From contig WAEK01000009.1 of the NCBI GenBank assembly GCA_011634665.1, positions 1,355,501 to 1,419,500 on the forward strand: a stretch of DNA of 64,000 nucleotides, read 5' to 3'. Positions within the stretch are counted from its first letter, which is position 1; each line of letters starts with the position of its first letter. Made by a program: the position numbers and the translations under genes. Shown here piece by piece: positions 46,651 through 60,463 of this stretch. The notes below the pieces were generated by a model. That model did not search any database and was not told where the DNA came from. It saw only the letters and a list, made by a program, of their open reading frames with translations. This DNA is from Mortierella sp. BCC40632. Lineage: Eukaryota; Mortierellomycota; Mortierellomycetes; Mortierellales; Mortierellaceae.

Positions 46651-49600
46651 TTACTTACAACAATAGCGTCGGATCAATAGTGCCAGACCCTTGGTCAACA
46701 GTGGCTTGGTAAGGTACTCATCCATGCCTGCCTTGATACACAGCTAGAGTCACCAACAGAAAGAAAAGAGCCCGCCATATCTGATTAGTCTCCTTTTCAC
46801 CTTAACATGCGTCTCGGTCTACTCGCATTCTCTTAACATACATTATCTTATCTTAGAACAACATACCTCTTTCGTGGACGATTGAATGTCTGCACTCAGT
46901 CCAATGATCGGAATCCTGTGTGCAGTTCCTCCTTCAGTTCCTTTTGGCTCAGCTTCAAGTTCGCGCAGTTTCCTGGTTGCTGCGAGTCCATCCATAATAG
47001 GCATATGCTAAGCCGTGTGAATAAAATAAAACCATAGATCATTAGAAAAAGTTCACGCAGAGTTGGACTAGTGGTGGACTCTGGACGTTCAGAGAGTGGC
47101 TGACACCAGGCGAGCTATCCTGGATCAGGAAAAGACCCGATCAGATCTGAGGAGCAGGACAGAGCTCTGAACCTAAAACCATTTAAACTCAGCCTCTCTC
47201 CATTTCTTCTCTCCCCACAACTCAACAATTGATAGCTGCCAAAAAGGGTGGAAGACTTACATGGTCAAAGATCGCCACTGTGTAGTGGCCTTGATCCGAG
47301 GCGAGCCACTCTTCGAGAGCCTCTTGACCATTGTTGGCAATCTTGACATTCATCCCGAGCTTGGAGAGTTGCCTAGTAAGTGGAGATCATTCAACCAAAG
47401 TACCAATCATGCATCCGTGTGAGTATCCTGCTTACTCTCTATCGGAAGAAACCCCATGCCAGTTATTCATCTGTACTCGATGCACACAATCGTCACTTAC
47501 TTTTGAAGAATCTTTTGTGAGACATAGTCATCCTCAGCCACCAGGACATTCTTTCCGCGACAGCTCTGGAGCTCTTTCTCTGTCAGTAACAGAGTCAGCG
47601 CATCATTGTTTCGTCGTTTTGGCATCTCCTTGCTGCCATCAGCATTGCTGGTCCCTCTCCGAATCTCGAACGAGCTTTTCATGATTGAATTGCTCCGCCC
47701 TGGGTTACTTGGAGCCTCCACGTCGGCATCTGCCTCTGTTCCATCATCGATCCCTCGATCTGCCGGGACCGACTCTTTGTTTCTCTCGCGATAGACATCA
47801 GATCTTCCAAGCTGCTTCCCATGTCTGTGTCGTCGTCGAGTACCGGATGTATGGTAGCCACTCTCTCCATCCTCTCCATTCGCCGCCTCTCCTTTCGATC
47901 CTTGGATCTTCCGGCGTTTCGATTGAGGAGCTCCAGTTCTGGATGATTCAGGAGATCGAGCTCGAGTCCGCAGTTGAGATTGAGAGGCTTCACTTGACAA
48001 CGACGTATCTTCAGATCCTGAAGATTCCTCATCCTGCATCCCCATACTCTCCTCATCTCGTCTTCGTCGAAGCTCCAGACCATCATCATCAGTAGCGAGT
48101 TCCGAGATGGTGGTGGTGTCGGTATCAACATCCATGCCAGGATTGTCATGTCGATTGAACATATTGTACATTATCTGAAGGATCTTCATCCGTCTCACGG
48201 GTTTGATTAGCCGACACACCTGGAATGACGATGTCACCATCCTTGGCTCTGTTCCTTGCTCTGTAGACGATGTTGGAGGAATAGGTCGAGTCAAGGTCAC
48301 GAATCCACGCGACTTGCGCTTCTTGAACAGTTGTGATGGTCGGAGAGACGTAGATCGGCGTGAAGTGTTTCCATAGGTCCTGCTATTGGCTCCTACACCA
48401 GTGACTCCTTTGGCGGCCACAGCTAATGACGTTGATGCCTCAGCACTACTCATGGCCTTCTCCATAAAGTCCATCTCCGATGAATGCATGACTCTCCCTC
48501 TACCTCCAACATCAATCTGACCTGACTCAGGCTCTTCCATCTCTTGTGGGACTCTCTTTGAGGACGGAGGGAGGATCCATCGCAAAGTGTCGGTGGTTGG
48601 AGACAACAGGAGAACGAATGCCACCACAGGAGAAGGATACAGTCGATCCAGATCTGCCGAGTCGAGGACATTATCCACAATGATGATGTCAAACGGTTCC
48701 AAGCTATCCAGATCTAGTGCTGAGGAGAGTCGATCATTCTCAGTCGCCAATGAGCCATTGGGGACGGTGTTTTTCCCATGAGAGTTGGCTGAAGCAGATG
48801 TTGAGGATGAGGATGAGGACAGAGATGAGGTTGTTGACACATCGGCTGAGAGGGTCAATCCGATGGCTCCACTTTTGATGGCATGGTTTACACTGTCGTA
48901 CTCGAAACACTTGGATGTGTACATGACCCTCACAATCTGTTCTCGTAGCTGTACATTTGGAGAGAGAATCATGACGCGACGATCTCGGATCATACCGAGT
49001 CGAATATCCAGTTGACGGGAGCATTCATCGATTCTTAGAGACTCAGGATGTTCTCGCTCCTCAGCATCCCCTGGAGTCCTCAGCTTTGCCATAAATGTGA
49101 ATGTGGATCCTTGGCCCTTGATAGATTTGACATCGATCTTACCATGCATGTGGGTAATCAGCTCTGCACAGATTGAGAGTCCTAGTCCAGTGCCTGTTGT
49201 AAAACAAAAGTACCGCCTTGTGTTAGTCTACCATCCAAACAAGACGGAGGAAAAGAGAGTAGCTGTCCAAGGGTTTCATTCTATTGCTGGACCTACCTCC
49301 ATACTTCCTGGTCGTGCCATTGTCGGTCTGTTGGAACGAAACAAAGAGCATCGTTTGTTCTTCAGGACTCAATCCGATTCCTGAATCCTTGACAGCACAG
49401 TGTAGGATAATCTCATCTCCTTGCAAATTGCTTTCATCCTTGGATGAGGCTGATGAGGTTGATAGCTTTCGATGGCCAACCAGAGTCGATGGTTGAGGTG
49501 TTTGAAGAAGGTTGTTCTGAGGATCCTTTACGGCAGCTCCAAAGCCATTGACATTCTTGTCAGCAGGTCCCTGGATCGTCTCGCGTTTCTTGAATTCATG

Positions 49601-52600
49601 CCAAATCTCAATAACCACATTCCCATTGGTCGAGAACTTGATCGCATTACCAATCAGGTTCATCAGGATTTGCTTCAACCGGTCAGGATCTCCGATTAGG
49701 ACCAAGGGAAGCGTCTCATCAAAGAGGATAACCAGCTCCAGTCCTTTCTTAGAGGCCAGAGGAACCAGGAGATCACAGACATCTAGGTTGGAGGTGAGGA
49801 TAATTCAGATTAGTACACACACGCAACTGTAGACTATTGTGAAAGTAATTCAGAGTCACACCAGCCTCAGTCCTTACCTCCAACAATCTCCTCGAAACAC
49901 AGTGGAAGATACTCCAGAGTGACCTTGTCAGCCTTCAGCTTGCTGAAATTGAGGAGATCATCCACAATCCGGATCAACATCTCACAAGAAGCCTTGGCCA
50001 TGTCTACAAACTCGAACTGCTCATCTGAGAGTCCACTCGAGTCTCTCAGGAGCGACAGCATGCCGAGGATTCCAGAGAACGGGCTAACAGGTATAGCATT
50101 CAAGAGGTCAGCAATCTGCAAGTAGATGCGTCTTTGGCTAGTGTCGCCATGGTTCGGCTCTCAAGTGTTAGTGGATCTCGACTTACGTTCGGAGCTCGTG
50201 GCTCATGTTAGCCAAAAAGTTTGATTTCAACTGAACAGCCCTTCGTTGGTCGTCAATATCAATGGTCACTGTGAGCCACTGAATGATCCTCTTCTCTTCA
50301 GCCGAGTCATAGATTGGCAACATGCGCACAATAGCCCAGCGGAACGATCCATCCTTCAGGCGGTATCGAGTTTCCCTAAAAGTGTTCCATCGACAGGAGA
50401 GGTGCAATACGTTTAGAGAGAAAGCTGATTGATTGGATTACAACTCAGTGGCTCATGAATACAACTTCGCTTACCATTGGCATGGGACTCCGGCTTCGAC
50501 TCGCTCTTGCCAATGCTTGAGATAGGCTTCAAGCTCATCTTCATGAGAGAGGTTCTGCCATCCATTATCAAGAATCTCCTTGATGGTAAATCCTGTCATG
50601 GACTCCCAGCTCGTGTTGATATACTGACATTGTGCCGCTGTGGCATCCCATAGAGCAATCCCACATGGCATGTTCTCCAACAGCCCATTCAGCTTGGATT
50701 CCGATTGGAGAACAGACTGGTACAAGAGTGCATTCGTGATCGACATTCCAAGTTGCTGCACAAGGAGGTTCATCACCAGCATCCGTCGGTTTGCAAAGGC
50801 TCGCTCAGGAAAGTCTTCCATGTACAGCACTCCGACCATCGCCGACTTGTGGAGAATCGGAGCACAGAGCACAGTCCTGAGTTCTGCTCGCTGTAGGACA
50901 TACTCGTCGGCACAGAACCGTGGGTCGTCTCTGGCATTGGCCAATAGGACTGGCATGGATGTGTTGATCACATAGTTAATCACTCCTCGGAACAGCTCAC
51001 TGCAACGCTCAATCCCCATGGGAGGTTTGACAGACTCGCACTGTCCTAAGTCGCCTTGTGACGCAGCCAGCACAAACTCTTCACTCCTGGAGATGAGGAT
51101 GTAGCATCGCTTTGCTCCAACACTCTGGTTTAGCACTCCCAGTGACTTGACCAGAAGAGGATCCAGATCGATTTCACTGGCAATCACTTGCATGGCGTCG
51201 ATCACCGAAGTGAAATCGAGCATATCTAGATCAGCATTGTCGGCCTCAGGTGATTCAGGGGAGCCAACCCAGCTGTTGTGAAGGTTACTGTACAGTGGTC
51301 CTTCCACGAATGATCCTCCTCCGGCTCCACTGGCTCCAGCGGCTCCTCCAGCGGCTCCAGCGGCAGAGGCATTTCCTCCGCCTATTCCCCCTATTCCAGA
51401 TGAGGAACTTGTTGCCGATGGATGGCCACTCGATTGAATGGAAGCCGAAGCCATGCAAGACTCGGCCATGGCAGCGGCAGCAGCAGACACAGCGTCGTTT
51501 CCGAATCCAATTGGACTGTAGATGGGACTACCTGTGGACCATGGTGAAGCTCCATTGAACAGTGTGGAGCCCCCCGAAGCCATTCCTCCAGATGTCGGAC
51601 AAGCATGATGCTGTTGGTAGGGGTGTGTATGGGGGTGAGGTGGGTGGTGGTAGGAATAGGGAAGTTGATGTTGTTGATTTGAATTGCGTTGAGGCTGTAC
51701 TCCATTCTTTTGACCTTCTGCCTCAGCTGGTCGGTAGAACAATCCTCGAGATGTAGCGGTCTGCTCCATCTCTGTTTGTGGTCCTAATAGGTCAGGGTAT
51801 GTCTTGTAAAGCCAGTTGACTTTGCCTCGTGCTCCCCAGGTCTGGTAACCCTTGCAGGCATTGGCCATGAAGCATTGAGCATTGGAGTGAAGGCCCTGGC
51901 GCATGTAATACCTGGCTGCATGCTCAAACGCAAAGCAGAGGAGAAGAGGAAAGTCGCCTTTGGTAGCATAGGAGATGGCTGACTCGTACAGGGTCAGTGT
52001 CTTCTTCATTTCCTTGGCATCAGGGTCATCCTGGTCGGAGATCTCGGCCTGGATCAAGTAGAACATGGCCGCGTGGTTTGTTGGGAACTTGAGAGCTCGA
52101 ACCTCCATCTTGTCTCGAATCCCAATCAACTGGCGCCTCATACGAGCTCTGACCTCGGGATCCTTTTCCTCTCTTAAGAGATTTGCTAGTGACAACCCAA
52201 CGAGAGTGAGGGCCATATGTGCAACCCATGAACACTCATAATTAAGAGCCGAAAAAGGATCGTCATACCATGGACCTGAAATCCCGTCAACATATGCGTA
52301 GTGGCCGTACACAAACGCACCAAAAATTTTCAGGGTCGAGTTAATGTTGGTGTATTCCTCAGGTGTGTCGTTCTGACTCTTGTTCGTTTGCTTCAGATCA
52401 AGAAACTCCTTGATATCTAGCGGCACCGCTTCTTGGCCAGGAGGACCTTTCCGACCTTTGAGGAACCTGACCAGCCTCAAAAGCCTCTGTATGATTCCAA
52501 ATTTAAACGTCTTTGGATCAAACTTGATGTGCTTGTTTATCAAGTCAATAGTCGAAGTCATACAATCACGCAAATGGACACGGCCCATCAGAACATGTGA

Positions 52601-55600
52601 AACGGCGACATGTAAAAGTCGACCTGCATGAAAAACCTTATTACAGACTAAATCCGTCGTAGCGAGCTCTTTCTCCATTGCCATTACGCAGTTTGAAACA
52701 TGTTCTCCATATTGCTGAACTGAGAGATTGAAGAGATACATGACATCTCGATTGTCCTTACTCACTTTGCAGGCCAGTCTATCGAGAGTAGTAAGTCAAC
52801 ATGGCGATGAGTTTTTTGTTTATCCAAATAAATTATGCTTTGAGAGGCGTCAAGCGATGGAATTTAACTATTTACCTTCCAATTTCATAACAGCTCTCTA
52901 GGCAATTGTGCCAAGTAGAGCGCGCAAGTGCGAAGCAGGCCAGAGCATGCCCTGCATACTTGGTCAGTCCATGCTCACAAATAAGTTTGACAGAGAGAGC
53001 GATTGCCATGCCGATAAAAGGGAGGTTTGCATAATAAATCGAAGATCTACACGTGGGATCCAAAGGTAAAGGGATGCGGACCGTGAGTAAGTAAATGAAG
53101 TCCGCTGATTAACATGGAAATGACCAGTTATACTTAATGACTTACGTGGTGATGAATAACACTTCTGTGATCATGTCGATTCTAGGGTCCTCACATGTTT
53201 TTGGGCTATCACTGTCCAGATCGTCTATACACTCCATCAACACAGCGTATGTTTCTTCGTAAAGCTGGCGAACTTCGGATAGTGTTGGATTGAAGCTGAC
53301 CGTTCGAGAAACACCAAGTTCATGGAGGCATTGGAGCGCAAGTTCCACCCCCCGATCGAATTGGCTAAAGATCCACACAGAGATCTCAATTTTGTGCACA
53401 AAAACCTTGGCCCGGTCGACGGGATCAGTTACATTAGCAAGGACAACATCGCATAGCTCCAATGCCCGATCAAAGTGCTCACACCATCGTTCTGCCTCAA
53501 TCACTTGAAGGTATAGATTCAGAGTCTCTTGGTACAGTTCAGTCTTAGTTTTGGTATCACGTCCGTTGGCTATAATCCTGAACACCCGTGACGTCGACGA
53601 TTCTCCCATGATGATGTCTTCCTCCTTTGTGGTATCCATTGTTCCAACATCAAGGTCCATTACTGATGCACTGATACTGCTGGTTGTTGCTGGCTCCAAG
53701 GAGTCAGTCGGGTGATCCCAGCAATCGACAGGGAGGAGTGAGAGGGCCGCCTTCCAATAAGCCACAGCCATGTCTTGAGCTCCACTTTTCAATGACTTTT
53801 CTCCAGCATGTGTCAGGATCGCTCGAAGAGCCTGGATATCGAGCTTCACACTTTCCACACTCTCATTCTCAACTACCGGAACCCAGTAGGGCTGCTCCAT
53901 TGGCTCTGACCCTTGGTCGGCCTTTCGCTGAATTAAGCTAAGACATTGCAAAACATGACTGGCTGTCCTAAACTCTTGACCTGGAGTGTTGAACAGAATC
54001 TTAGCCATCTCATAATGTAGTCGCTCCTTCTCTTCGGTACCCTCCATAAGGTTAAAAGCAGCCTTGCGCATGCTACTGTGCTGAAACCGAAGTAAGCCTG
54101 GGAACGATGTATACATGAGTATCCCCTCCCGAAGCGCAGACTGGAGGCCAGCCATTACTCTCATATCCTCGTTACTACTGTCTTTGGCTGTCGGGGCCAC
54201 TTCTTTCAACTGATCATGTTGTTCGTGAAGATTTCCTGGCCACGTGTAAGCTGTAGTTGCAAGCAGCTGGAGGTCGTTAACATTGAACTGTGTCCCACAT
54301 ATAGAAGCACATATCAGAATCTTTTTAGTCTCGCAATCCAATCGCTTGAGACGTTCCTGGAGGAATGCATGCTCCTCTCCTGTTAGCTGTCGAACAGCTT
54401 GCGCAAGTGTCTCTGGACATGATTCCCAATCCCATGAGCGAGTGTGACAGTTGAAGAAAATGGTCTGGTTCCTATAAAGTTCCCAGAGAAGTTGCCGTAT
54501 CACAAACCATGTCTTGTTATGGAGAACATTGGCTAGGGGCAACACACTAGACTCGTCACGGTGTAGCGTCACGCCGAGGAACTCTCGAATAGTCCTCAGG
54601 CTTGGATTCTTTAGTCGAATAAACCGGACTCCACACCCTCCACGAACCACTCGTGGAAGTTCTCCAGAAGTCAGGTCTTTCTTCGTTGGATCTGATGGTT
54701 GTTGGGTTCCTGTCGATGTTCGATCGAATTGTTGAGAGGATGGAAAAGAGTTTTTAGAATATGATTCTGCAGAAGTAGAGCCTAGCTCAGATATATTCGG
54801 GACGCCGTCGTTATTAATGCCGCCGCTGGCCACTAAAGCTCCACTTGCTTTGAGCATTTGACCATCCAGGATCTGGTTGACTCTAGTAAGACAATCTTCC
54901 GAGTCACGGTGTGTGATGATCAGCATGATCGGTAAACGGCTACCAGCATTGACAAGGGTTCCTAGAAGAGCAATCGAGTTCTCGTCTGCATAGTTGATAT
55001 CATCAATGAGCCATGTCATGAAGAAGTGTGTCGAGATGACTCGCACCAGTTTCAGGATCAGCGCATGGAATCGGGCTGCAGAGTTGCTGAGAGGTGCATC
55101 GGTACTTTCAGGGACAGGAGTCCCATTGTAAAAAAACTTGAGTTCAGGGATCAGATCACACACAGTGCTAATGCCGGACTTTGGTTCGAATGCGGTCCTG
55201 ATAGCCACCACCAATGTTGCGAATGCATCTGGGCGTTGAGCCAAAAGTTGTTGGAGGACAGACTGGATACAGTTGAGAATGGCTGAGTAGGGTTTGGAGT
55301 TTTGCGGTTCGAATGTTCCAGCAGCGAACAGGCCTAAGCTTTTGGCAACTCCTCCCATCCCTCGGACAAGCGCAGTTCTGTGAAGGAAAACAAAATGGTA
55401 GCCATTTTGCTTTGGTGAGTAATGGGATTATGAATTATACCATATCATAGAAAATCTTCAGTGATACTTACTTGCCAACTCCTGAAGGTCCCCCTACAAA
55501 GATGGCTCGGACAACTGGTTCTGAGGTCTCACTGTTTCGATGAGTAGATGTTCCATCGCCAAAGCACTTGGGAGTCCGTAAAAGATACTGAGATGAGAGT

Positions 55601-58435
55601 GGGATCTTGGTGGATGGCTGGCTCCGTGGATGTAGAGTTTCGTCCTCAAATCGGTAGTGATCCAAGTCATTCGTAGACACTGGCGCAACAAACGGCTTTT
55701 CTCCGTCTTTTGTTCCTGGTATACTCAGGTCACTGTGGACAGTTTGGTTGTACGCATTGACAGCTTGAGTGATGGCTGATGTGATTAGTTGTTTCTCTTC
55801 TTGACGACCAAACACTGCACTTGGGAGGATAAATTGATACGAGACATCGTGGCTTCCTAGTGGGAATGGATTGATCTGGCAATCATATCAAAGTGAGTTA
55901 GACCAATCGAGTCACCTCAGTCCGTCACCCCAGTCGTGTCTGGCCAACAAGTCAAACCACAAATCTGACCGAAGGAGAGGTCGCGCAGACCAATCTCAAG
56001 CAACTCCCTCCCCCCCTCCTAGTTCCAACATAATCACATAGTTGCTTACAGTCCCTGTCTGCCACAGCTGGTTCAAACACGTCAGCACATCTTGCTTGAG
56101 CCCATAGGCTGTCTGGTATCTCTGGCTAGGTTGCTACATCGACAGTGTAGGTAGTCCAGAAGATGAGAAAGAGTAGTTCATGTCAGTGTTGAGATGGACA
56201 GGTCATGGAGTTCGTCGGTCTTAACCTAGTCGTTGTCGCGGTTTACCTTCTGTGTCATCTTTCTTAGAATGCTGTCAATGACTGGCGGGATGTCGGATCG
56301 GAAGGCTTGGAGAGGCGGGAGATCTCTTGAGAGAATGCCTAATAGAGGAAAGTATGAGGTCCATAAGCGTCATTAACCACAATCCTGCTTTACAACAAGC
56401 TCTTTCCATCATCTCACAGTCATGTCGCCTTACATTGAAGAATCTGGACATTGTCGGTTCCTCGAGTGGGGAACTGCATTGTCAACAGCGAGAAAAGCGT
56501 CGTCCCAAGGCAGTAGATGTCGGTCCGGTGATCAACCCATGTCTCGGCTCTCCCTGTCTGTTCAGGAGCAAGGTATTGGAGGTGGTACTCCATGAATCCA
56601 GGGATCTGCCACTCAACAATGTTGTTCGGAGCTCGAGCTCTCTCGTGGCTGAGAATCTTGGAGTGAGTAAAGTCAAAGAGTCGCAGCTTCGTGTCGTTGA
56701 TATCCCAGTCCCTTTCAGAGGCTCCGCTCTCTGACGTCCCTGGTAAAGACGGGGGGTTGCTGAGAGGAGAGGGATCGTGGTAGAGAGCATTCGGGTCATG
56801 GTCTTGCCAGCGCTTGGTGTGTTCATTAATGGCCATGTCCTTGTCTCGATCTACGTCCTGATCTTTTCCTCTGTCCTTGTTTACACCCTTGTCCCGGTCC
56901 CTATCCTTTCCATCGGCTCGGCTAGTCTTTTGCGTCCCTGTTGACTCTCCCTTAGTCTCAGGAGGAGCCCAGTGGATGGCGGTCGGACAGATGGCAAGAT
57001 GAGCAATGTTGGCCTTTTGTAGTGCTTCCAGGATGCACGTGGCCTTCAGGAAGAAGATCAGGAACACGTAAATGTCTGCAAAAGGGGAGCCATCAACAGT
57101 CTTCAGAGGTGTATCTGGACAGTGGCGTCCGCCGTGTTTGCCCAGACCGATTAACCAGTCGTGGTGAGCTGAGAGTAGGTTGGGTCCAAGGTAGTGCATG
57201 ATCAGGATCGACATGTCACTGTTCTCGAGATCGACAAAATCCTCGACTACCCTGTTGAAGTACTTTTCACTCTCGACGAGTCCGGTCTGAGGAGTCTTCT
57301 GTTGTGGAGACTCTGTTGAGGGAGTGTCGGTGGCCATGTCCGAGCCAGAGGACGAGGCGAGGGTCGAGTTTGAAGGCTCTTCAGAGGATAGAGGATGTTG
57401 AGGTGGAGGAGAAGCCTTTGGACGAAAGCAAGCATTTGGAAACTGTAGTCTTTTCAAGATTCTGTGTTCATGCTGTAGGATCATACGTGAATGGTGCATC
57501 TTTCCGGTGACCTCGGCTCCATCAGATAGCCTGGTCCCAAGTATGATCCCCTTGCTGCCTGCTTGCGAGCCCCCTCGAAATTTATACCCAGGCACGACTG
57601 GAGGTATGAACTCGCAACTGCTGGTGTGGGATGATACTCGATAAGGATTGTTGTAGACCTCGTTATCAGTTTGACTCGGTAGAGATGGCGCAGTTGGTTG
57701 AGATAATGGTTGCTGTGCCCTTGGTTGAAGGTGGATTTGGAAAGTACCTGTCTGAGTTGGATATGAGCTCGACGGCCGATGGATCTTAAGAGACAGGTTC
57801 TGGGAACTGACGTCTCCTTCGGATTTGGATGAGAGGGCCGATGTTGCCGAGTCTGTCCGTTCCCGCGTGGAAGCAATCCCAGGTCCGGGGACGGCCATCA
57901 TCTTTTCCATAACTCCTTCCTGAAGGATTGGAGCATCGAACCAATACGAGGTGACAGATGGTGACCTTCCAGCAGCAGAAGAAATCGAGGTTGATATCGA
58001 TTCGAGAGGATTAGAGAACATCGGAAGAGATTCGATATCGTGTGAAGAGGGGCTGTTTGTACTTCTTAACAAAGAGGCTGGTTTCGACGGCAGACTGGCC
58101 AAGGGTTCAGGTGCCGATATTGGATCACTTGGAGAGGTCATATTTGAAGTGAGACGACTGTGGTCAGCGACGGCGTTTTGATTGTTGCAGGAGGTTCGGC
58201 TAGCTGAGGTGCTCCCTTGTCTTGAATGAGCGGTTGCCCAGTGTGTGGAGGTTGTGGTTGGGTAAGCTGAAGGGGTCATTTGTGGCATTGGAGCATGGTG
58301 CACCTCTGGGAAAAGCTTTGGGGGTTGCCTGAGGATCGAGGCGAGCGTGTCTTTTCCATCTTTTACATGGCGATTCGAATTAGGCGGAGTTGTGTCCGTG
58401 GTAGGAATAGAGTTGTTTGTTGGCTGATTGTGCAT
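46651..58435 (-). CDS. Group X hybrid histidine kinase (Chk1/Mak2-type), ~3,400 residues
   Basis: Multidomain sensor of a phosphorelay. Fourteen exons join in phase: 56434-58435, 56247-56338, 56050-56133, 55472-55875, 53146-55377, 52876-53046, 50475-52778, 50187-50375, 49878-50083, 49297-49782, 47501-49193, 47261-47372, 46867-47007 and 46651-46743 (3,402 residues). Order: Ser/Pro-rich N-terminus; degenerate protein-kinase domain (DFT for DFG, no HRD, but YLAPEQTGR and DHRTDIYCLGTTLF kept); P-loop ATPase with GPSGVGKT (855-862) and TWLIDDINYAD; a long helical region; GAF near 2190-2350; PAS; HisKA with H2489 in MSHELRTPFSGILGM; HATPase (NLIGNAIKF, DSGIGL, GTGLGLSI); a receiver-like domain with IIIVDN (D2897); then a receiver with EDD (3277-3279), D3324 in FDHHMPIMDG and K3385 in YLTKPL. 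All phosphorelay residues are present. Signal unknown. Confidence 0.92.
46660..50163. repeat. Tandem duplication, copy 1 (kinase 3' half)
   Basis: Matches 60485-64000 in the same orientation with an offset of 13,832-13,837 bases. Coding parts are nearly identical. Introns near 47010-47260 and 49194-49296 are also almost unchanged, while the intron near 49790-49870 differs at many positions. Confidence 0.93.
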
Positions 58436-60463
58436 GGCCCTGGGTTAAGCTTTTAATCTAAAATTGCACAGGACAGGAGGGTTGGGCAGGGAAAGGAGAA
58501 ATGGATGCAACGTGAAAAAAAAAATAAATGGCGCCGATTGGATTTGGATGGCAAGATGGCAGTGGAGAGTATGAGATGGGAGAATTAATCCGCCGAGAAT
58601 GCACTTGGAATCATCAATGTCAGGAGCTGGGATTGCGGAGGAAAAAGAAGGCTCAGGAATGAGAGGTGTTCAGCTTGGGAAAAACCGGACAGGAGAGGGG
58701 GGGGGGGAGAGGGAGAGGAAGAGACAGGGAGAGAAAGAAAGAGAAGAGAGAGAAAGAGAAAGAGGAAGAGAAAGAATTCTCTCCAGAGACAGAGACAGAG
58801 ACAGAGACAGAGACCGTGCCATCAACTTTACCCTTGACATTGGTTTTTCAGAGAAGGAGACAACCCAGCCCTAGACCTAGAGCCTTTTGGCCATCAACTG
58901 CTCTTTTGCTAGACCTTAGAGTTTTTTCTCTCTCTCTCTCTCTCTTTTTTTTTTTTTTTTTTTACTGTTTACTCAAAATTGGTTCTCCCTGATTGATATC
59001 CAATGTCTTTCTCATCCCACTCGCTGTTTCCTTTTGTAGGAGAGCAGTTTATCCATGCTTCTCCAGCGGCTGCTGCGCTGGCTTGCACTCCACATACACA
59101 TGTCCATGTTCGGCAACTTCTGGAGACCAGAGAGGACGCTGTGGATCCTCCTCTCCGTATGTCTGGGCCTCCCTCATTGACACCTCTCTCCTTATCGGGC
59201 TCTGCCATCTCTTCCATTCCCTATCTCCTCCTGCGCGCCACTGAGGAAATGCTCAGTCGCACGGCCGTCATCTTGGCTCCTGCAGCCCTGCGATCTGATC
59301 GGGCCAGGGACTAATTTGACATGATGTTTGTTGATACACAAACAGAACCCTGTTCTTATTCGGGAAACAGTTTCGAGATAAGCTCTTACCATCGTTGGCG
59401 GTTTTGTTGGCTGATCTAAATCCGCCCAATTCCCTTTTTGCTACCTTTGTGATGCCTTCAATCCTTTGGCCCGCGCTGCTTGGGCGTCTTTGCTGGCCAA
59501 TGTAAGGGGCGTTGGATGAGAGTAAAAGGAGTTGATTTAATGAGGGTCCCTTGTTTTCAATGCGTCTTGGTCTTGAAAGAAGAAATCCCGTAGACTTTTA
59601 TGGTATCTTAGCTCACTGGCAGAGTCTCGAATGAAGTTACAGTAGTCACGAGTGGTAGCCTAGCCTCCAGCTGGGGACTCAGCAACAACTCTTATCAACG
59701 AAAGACGCATTCTGGGCCAAATGAAGAACATTCGCAGTTGAAAAATCAACGGCGGAGGAGGCTCTGGACAAATTCCAATGAGAGCACTGTTCCCAAATAC
59801 AAAAAAAGTTAACGGTGTAATTCCGTCTGGCAGAGCTCCGGGAAGAGTCTCTATGGTGACACAGGGCCTCCACGATCCTTCTAAAAGGGTCGGAAAGAAC
59901 ATTATCCATAAGCCTATCGTATAGCATGACAGGATACTATGCGGATGACTTCATGTCAAGGGTATCTAGGTTGTTTGTGAAACACAGGTAATTCAACTCC
60001 GTCTTGAACGATTGCACCTCTCGGTTGCCTCGTCCCTCGTCTGTTATGCATTGTGCAGGCTGCCCTCCACTCAGATGTTACATTCAATTCATATATTTGA
60101 ATGCCTTCGTTCTAGGTAAGTCTGAAAGCTTGCCTCTACTTGTACTGTAGACGTGTTCATTAAGGAGGGCGGAAGAAAGAAATGAATGGAAGATATTATA
60201 GAGAGGGGGATTACAATTGACCTTGAGCTATACAAATGAGGCAGGTGTATTACCGCAGTGTAATAAAAGAATTCTATCATCTCACATATCTCTTCTTCCT
60301 CTTCTGATCCAAGCTTGTCACTTCATATCTCTCTTCGCTCTTCATCCATTCCCTCTTTCCTCTACCTTCCCTATTAACTATAAAAATACAATCGTGGCGC
60401 GGACTCGCAACGCCCTTACTTAAAGGTATCACCAACATCACTCTCAAAAGATGTCTCCCCGCA
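58436..60463. other. Spacer between tandem histidine kinase genes
   Basis: About 2 kb. It includes the promoter side of the first kinase gene, with a purine-rich zone at 58680-58815 (GA-rich and GAGACA hexamer repeats) and a CT/T tract at 58925-58963. It ends with the 3' flank of the upstream paralogue. Open frames in it show no family motifs. Confidence 0.55.
58680..58815. repeat. Purine-rich tract with GAGACA repeats
   Basis: G/A-rich block including about five tandem GAGACA units (58784-58813), roughly 250-380 bases upstream of the kinase start codon. Confidence 0.8.
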
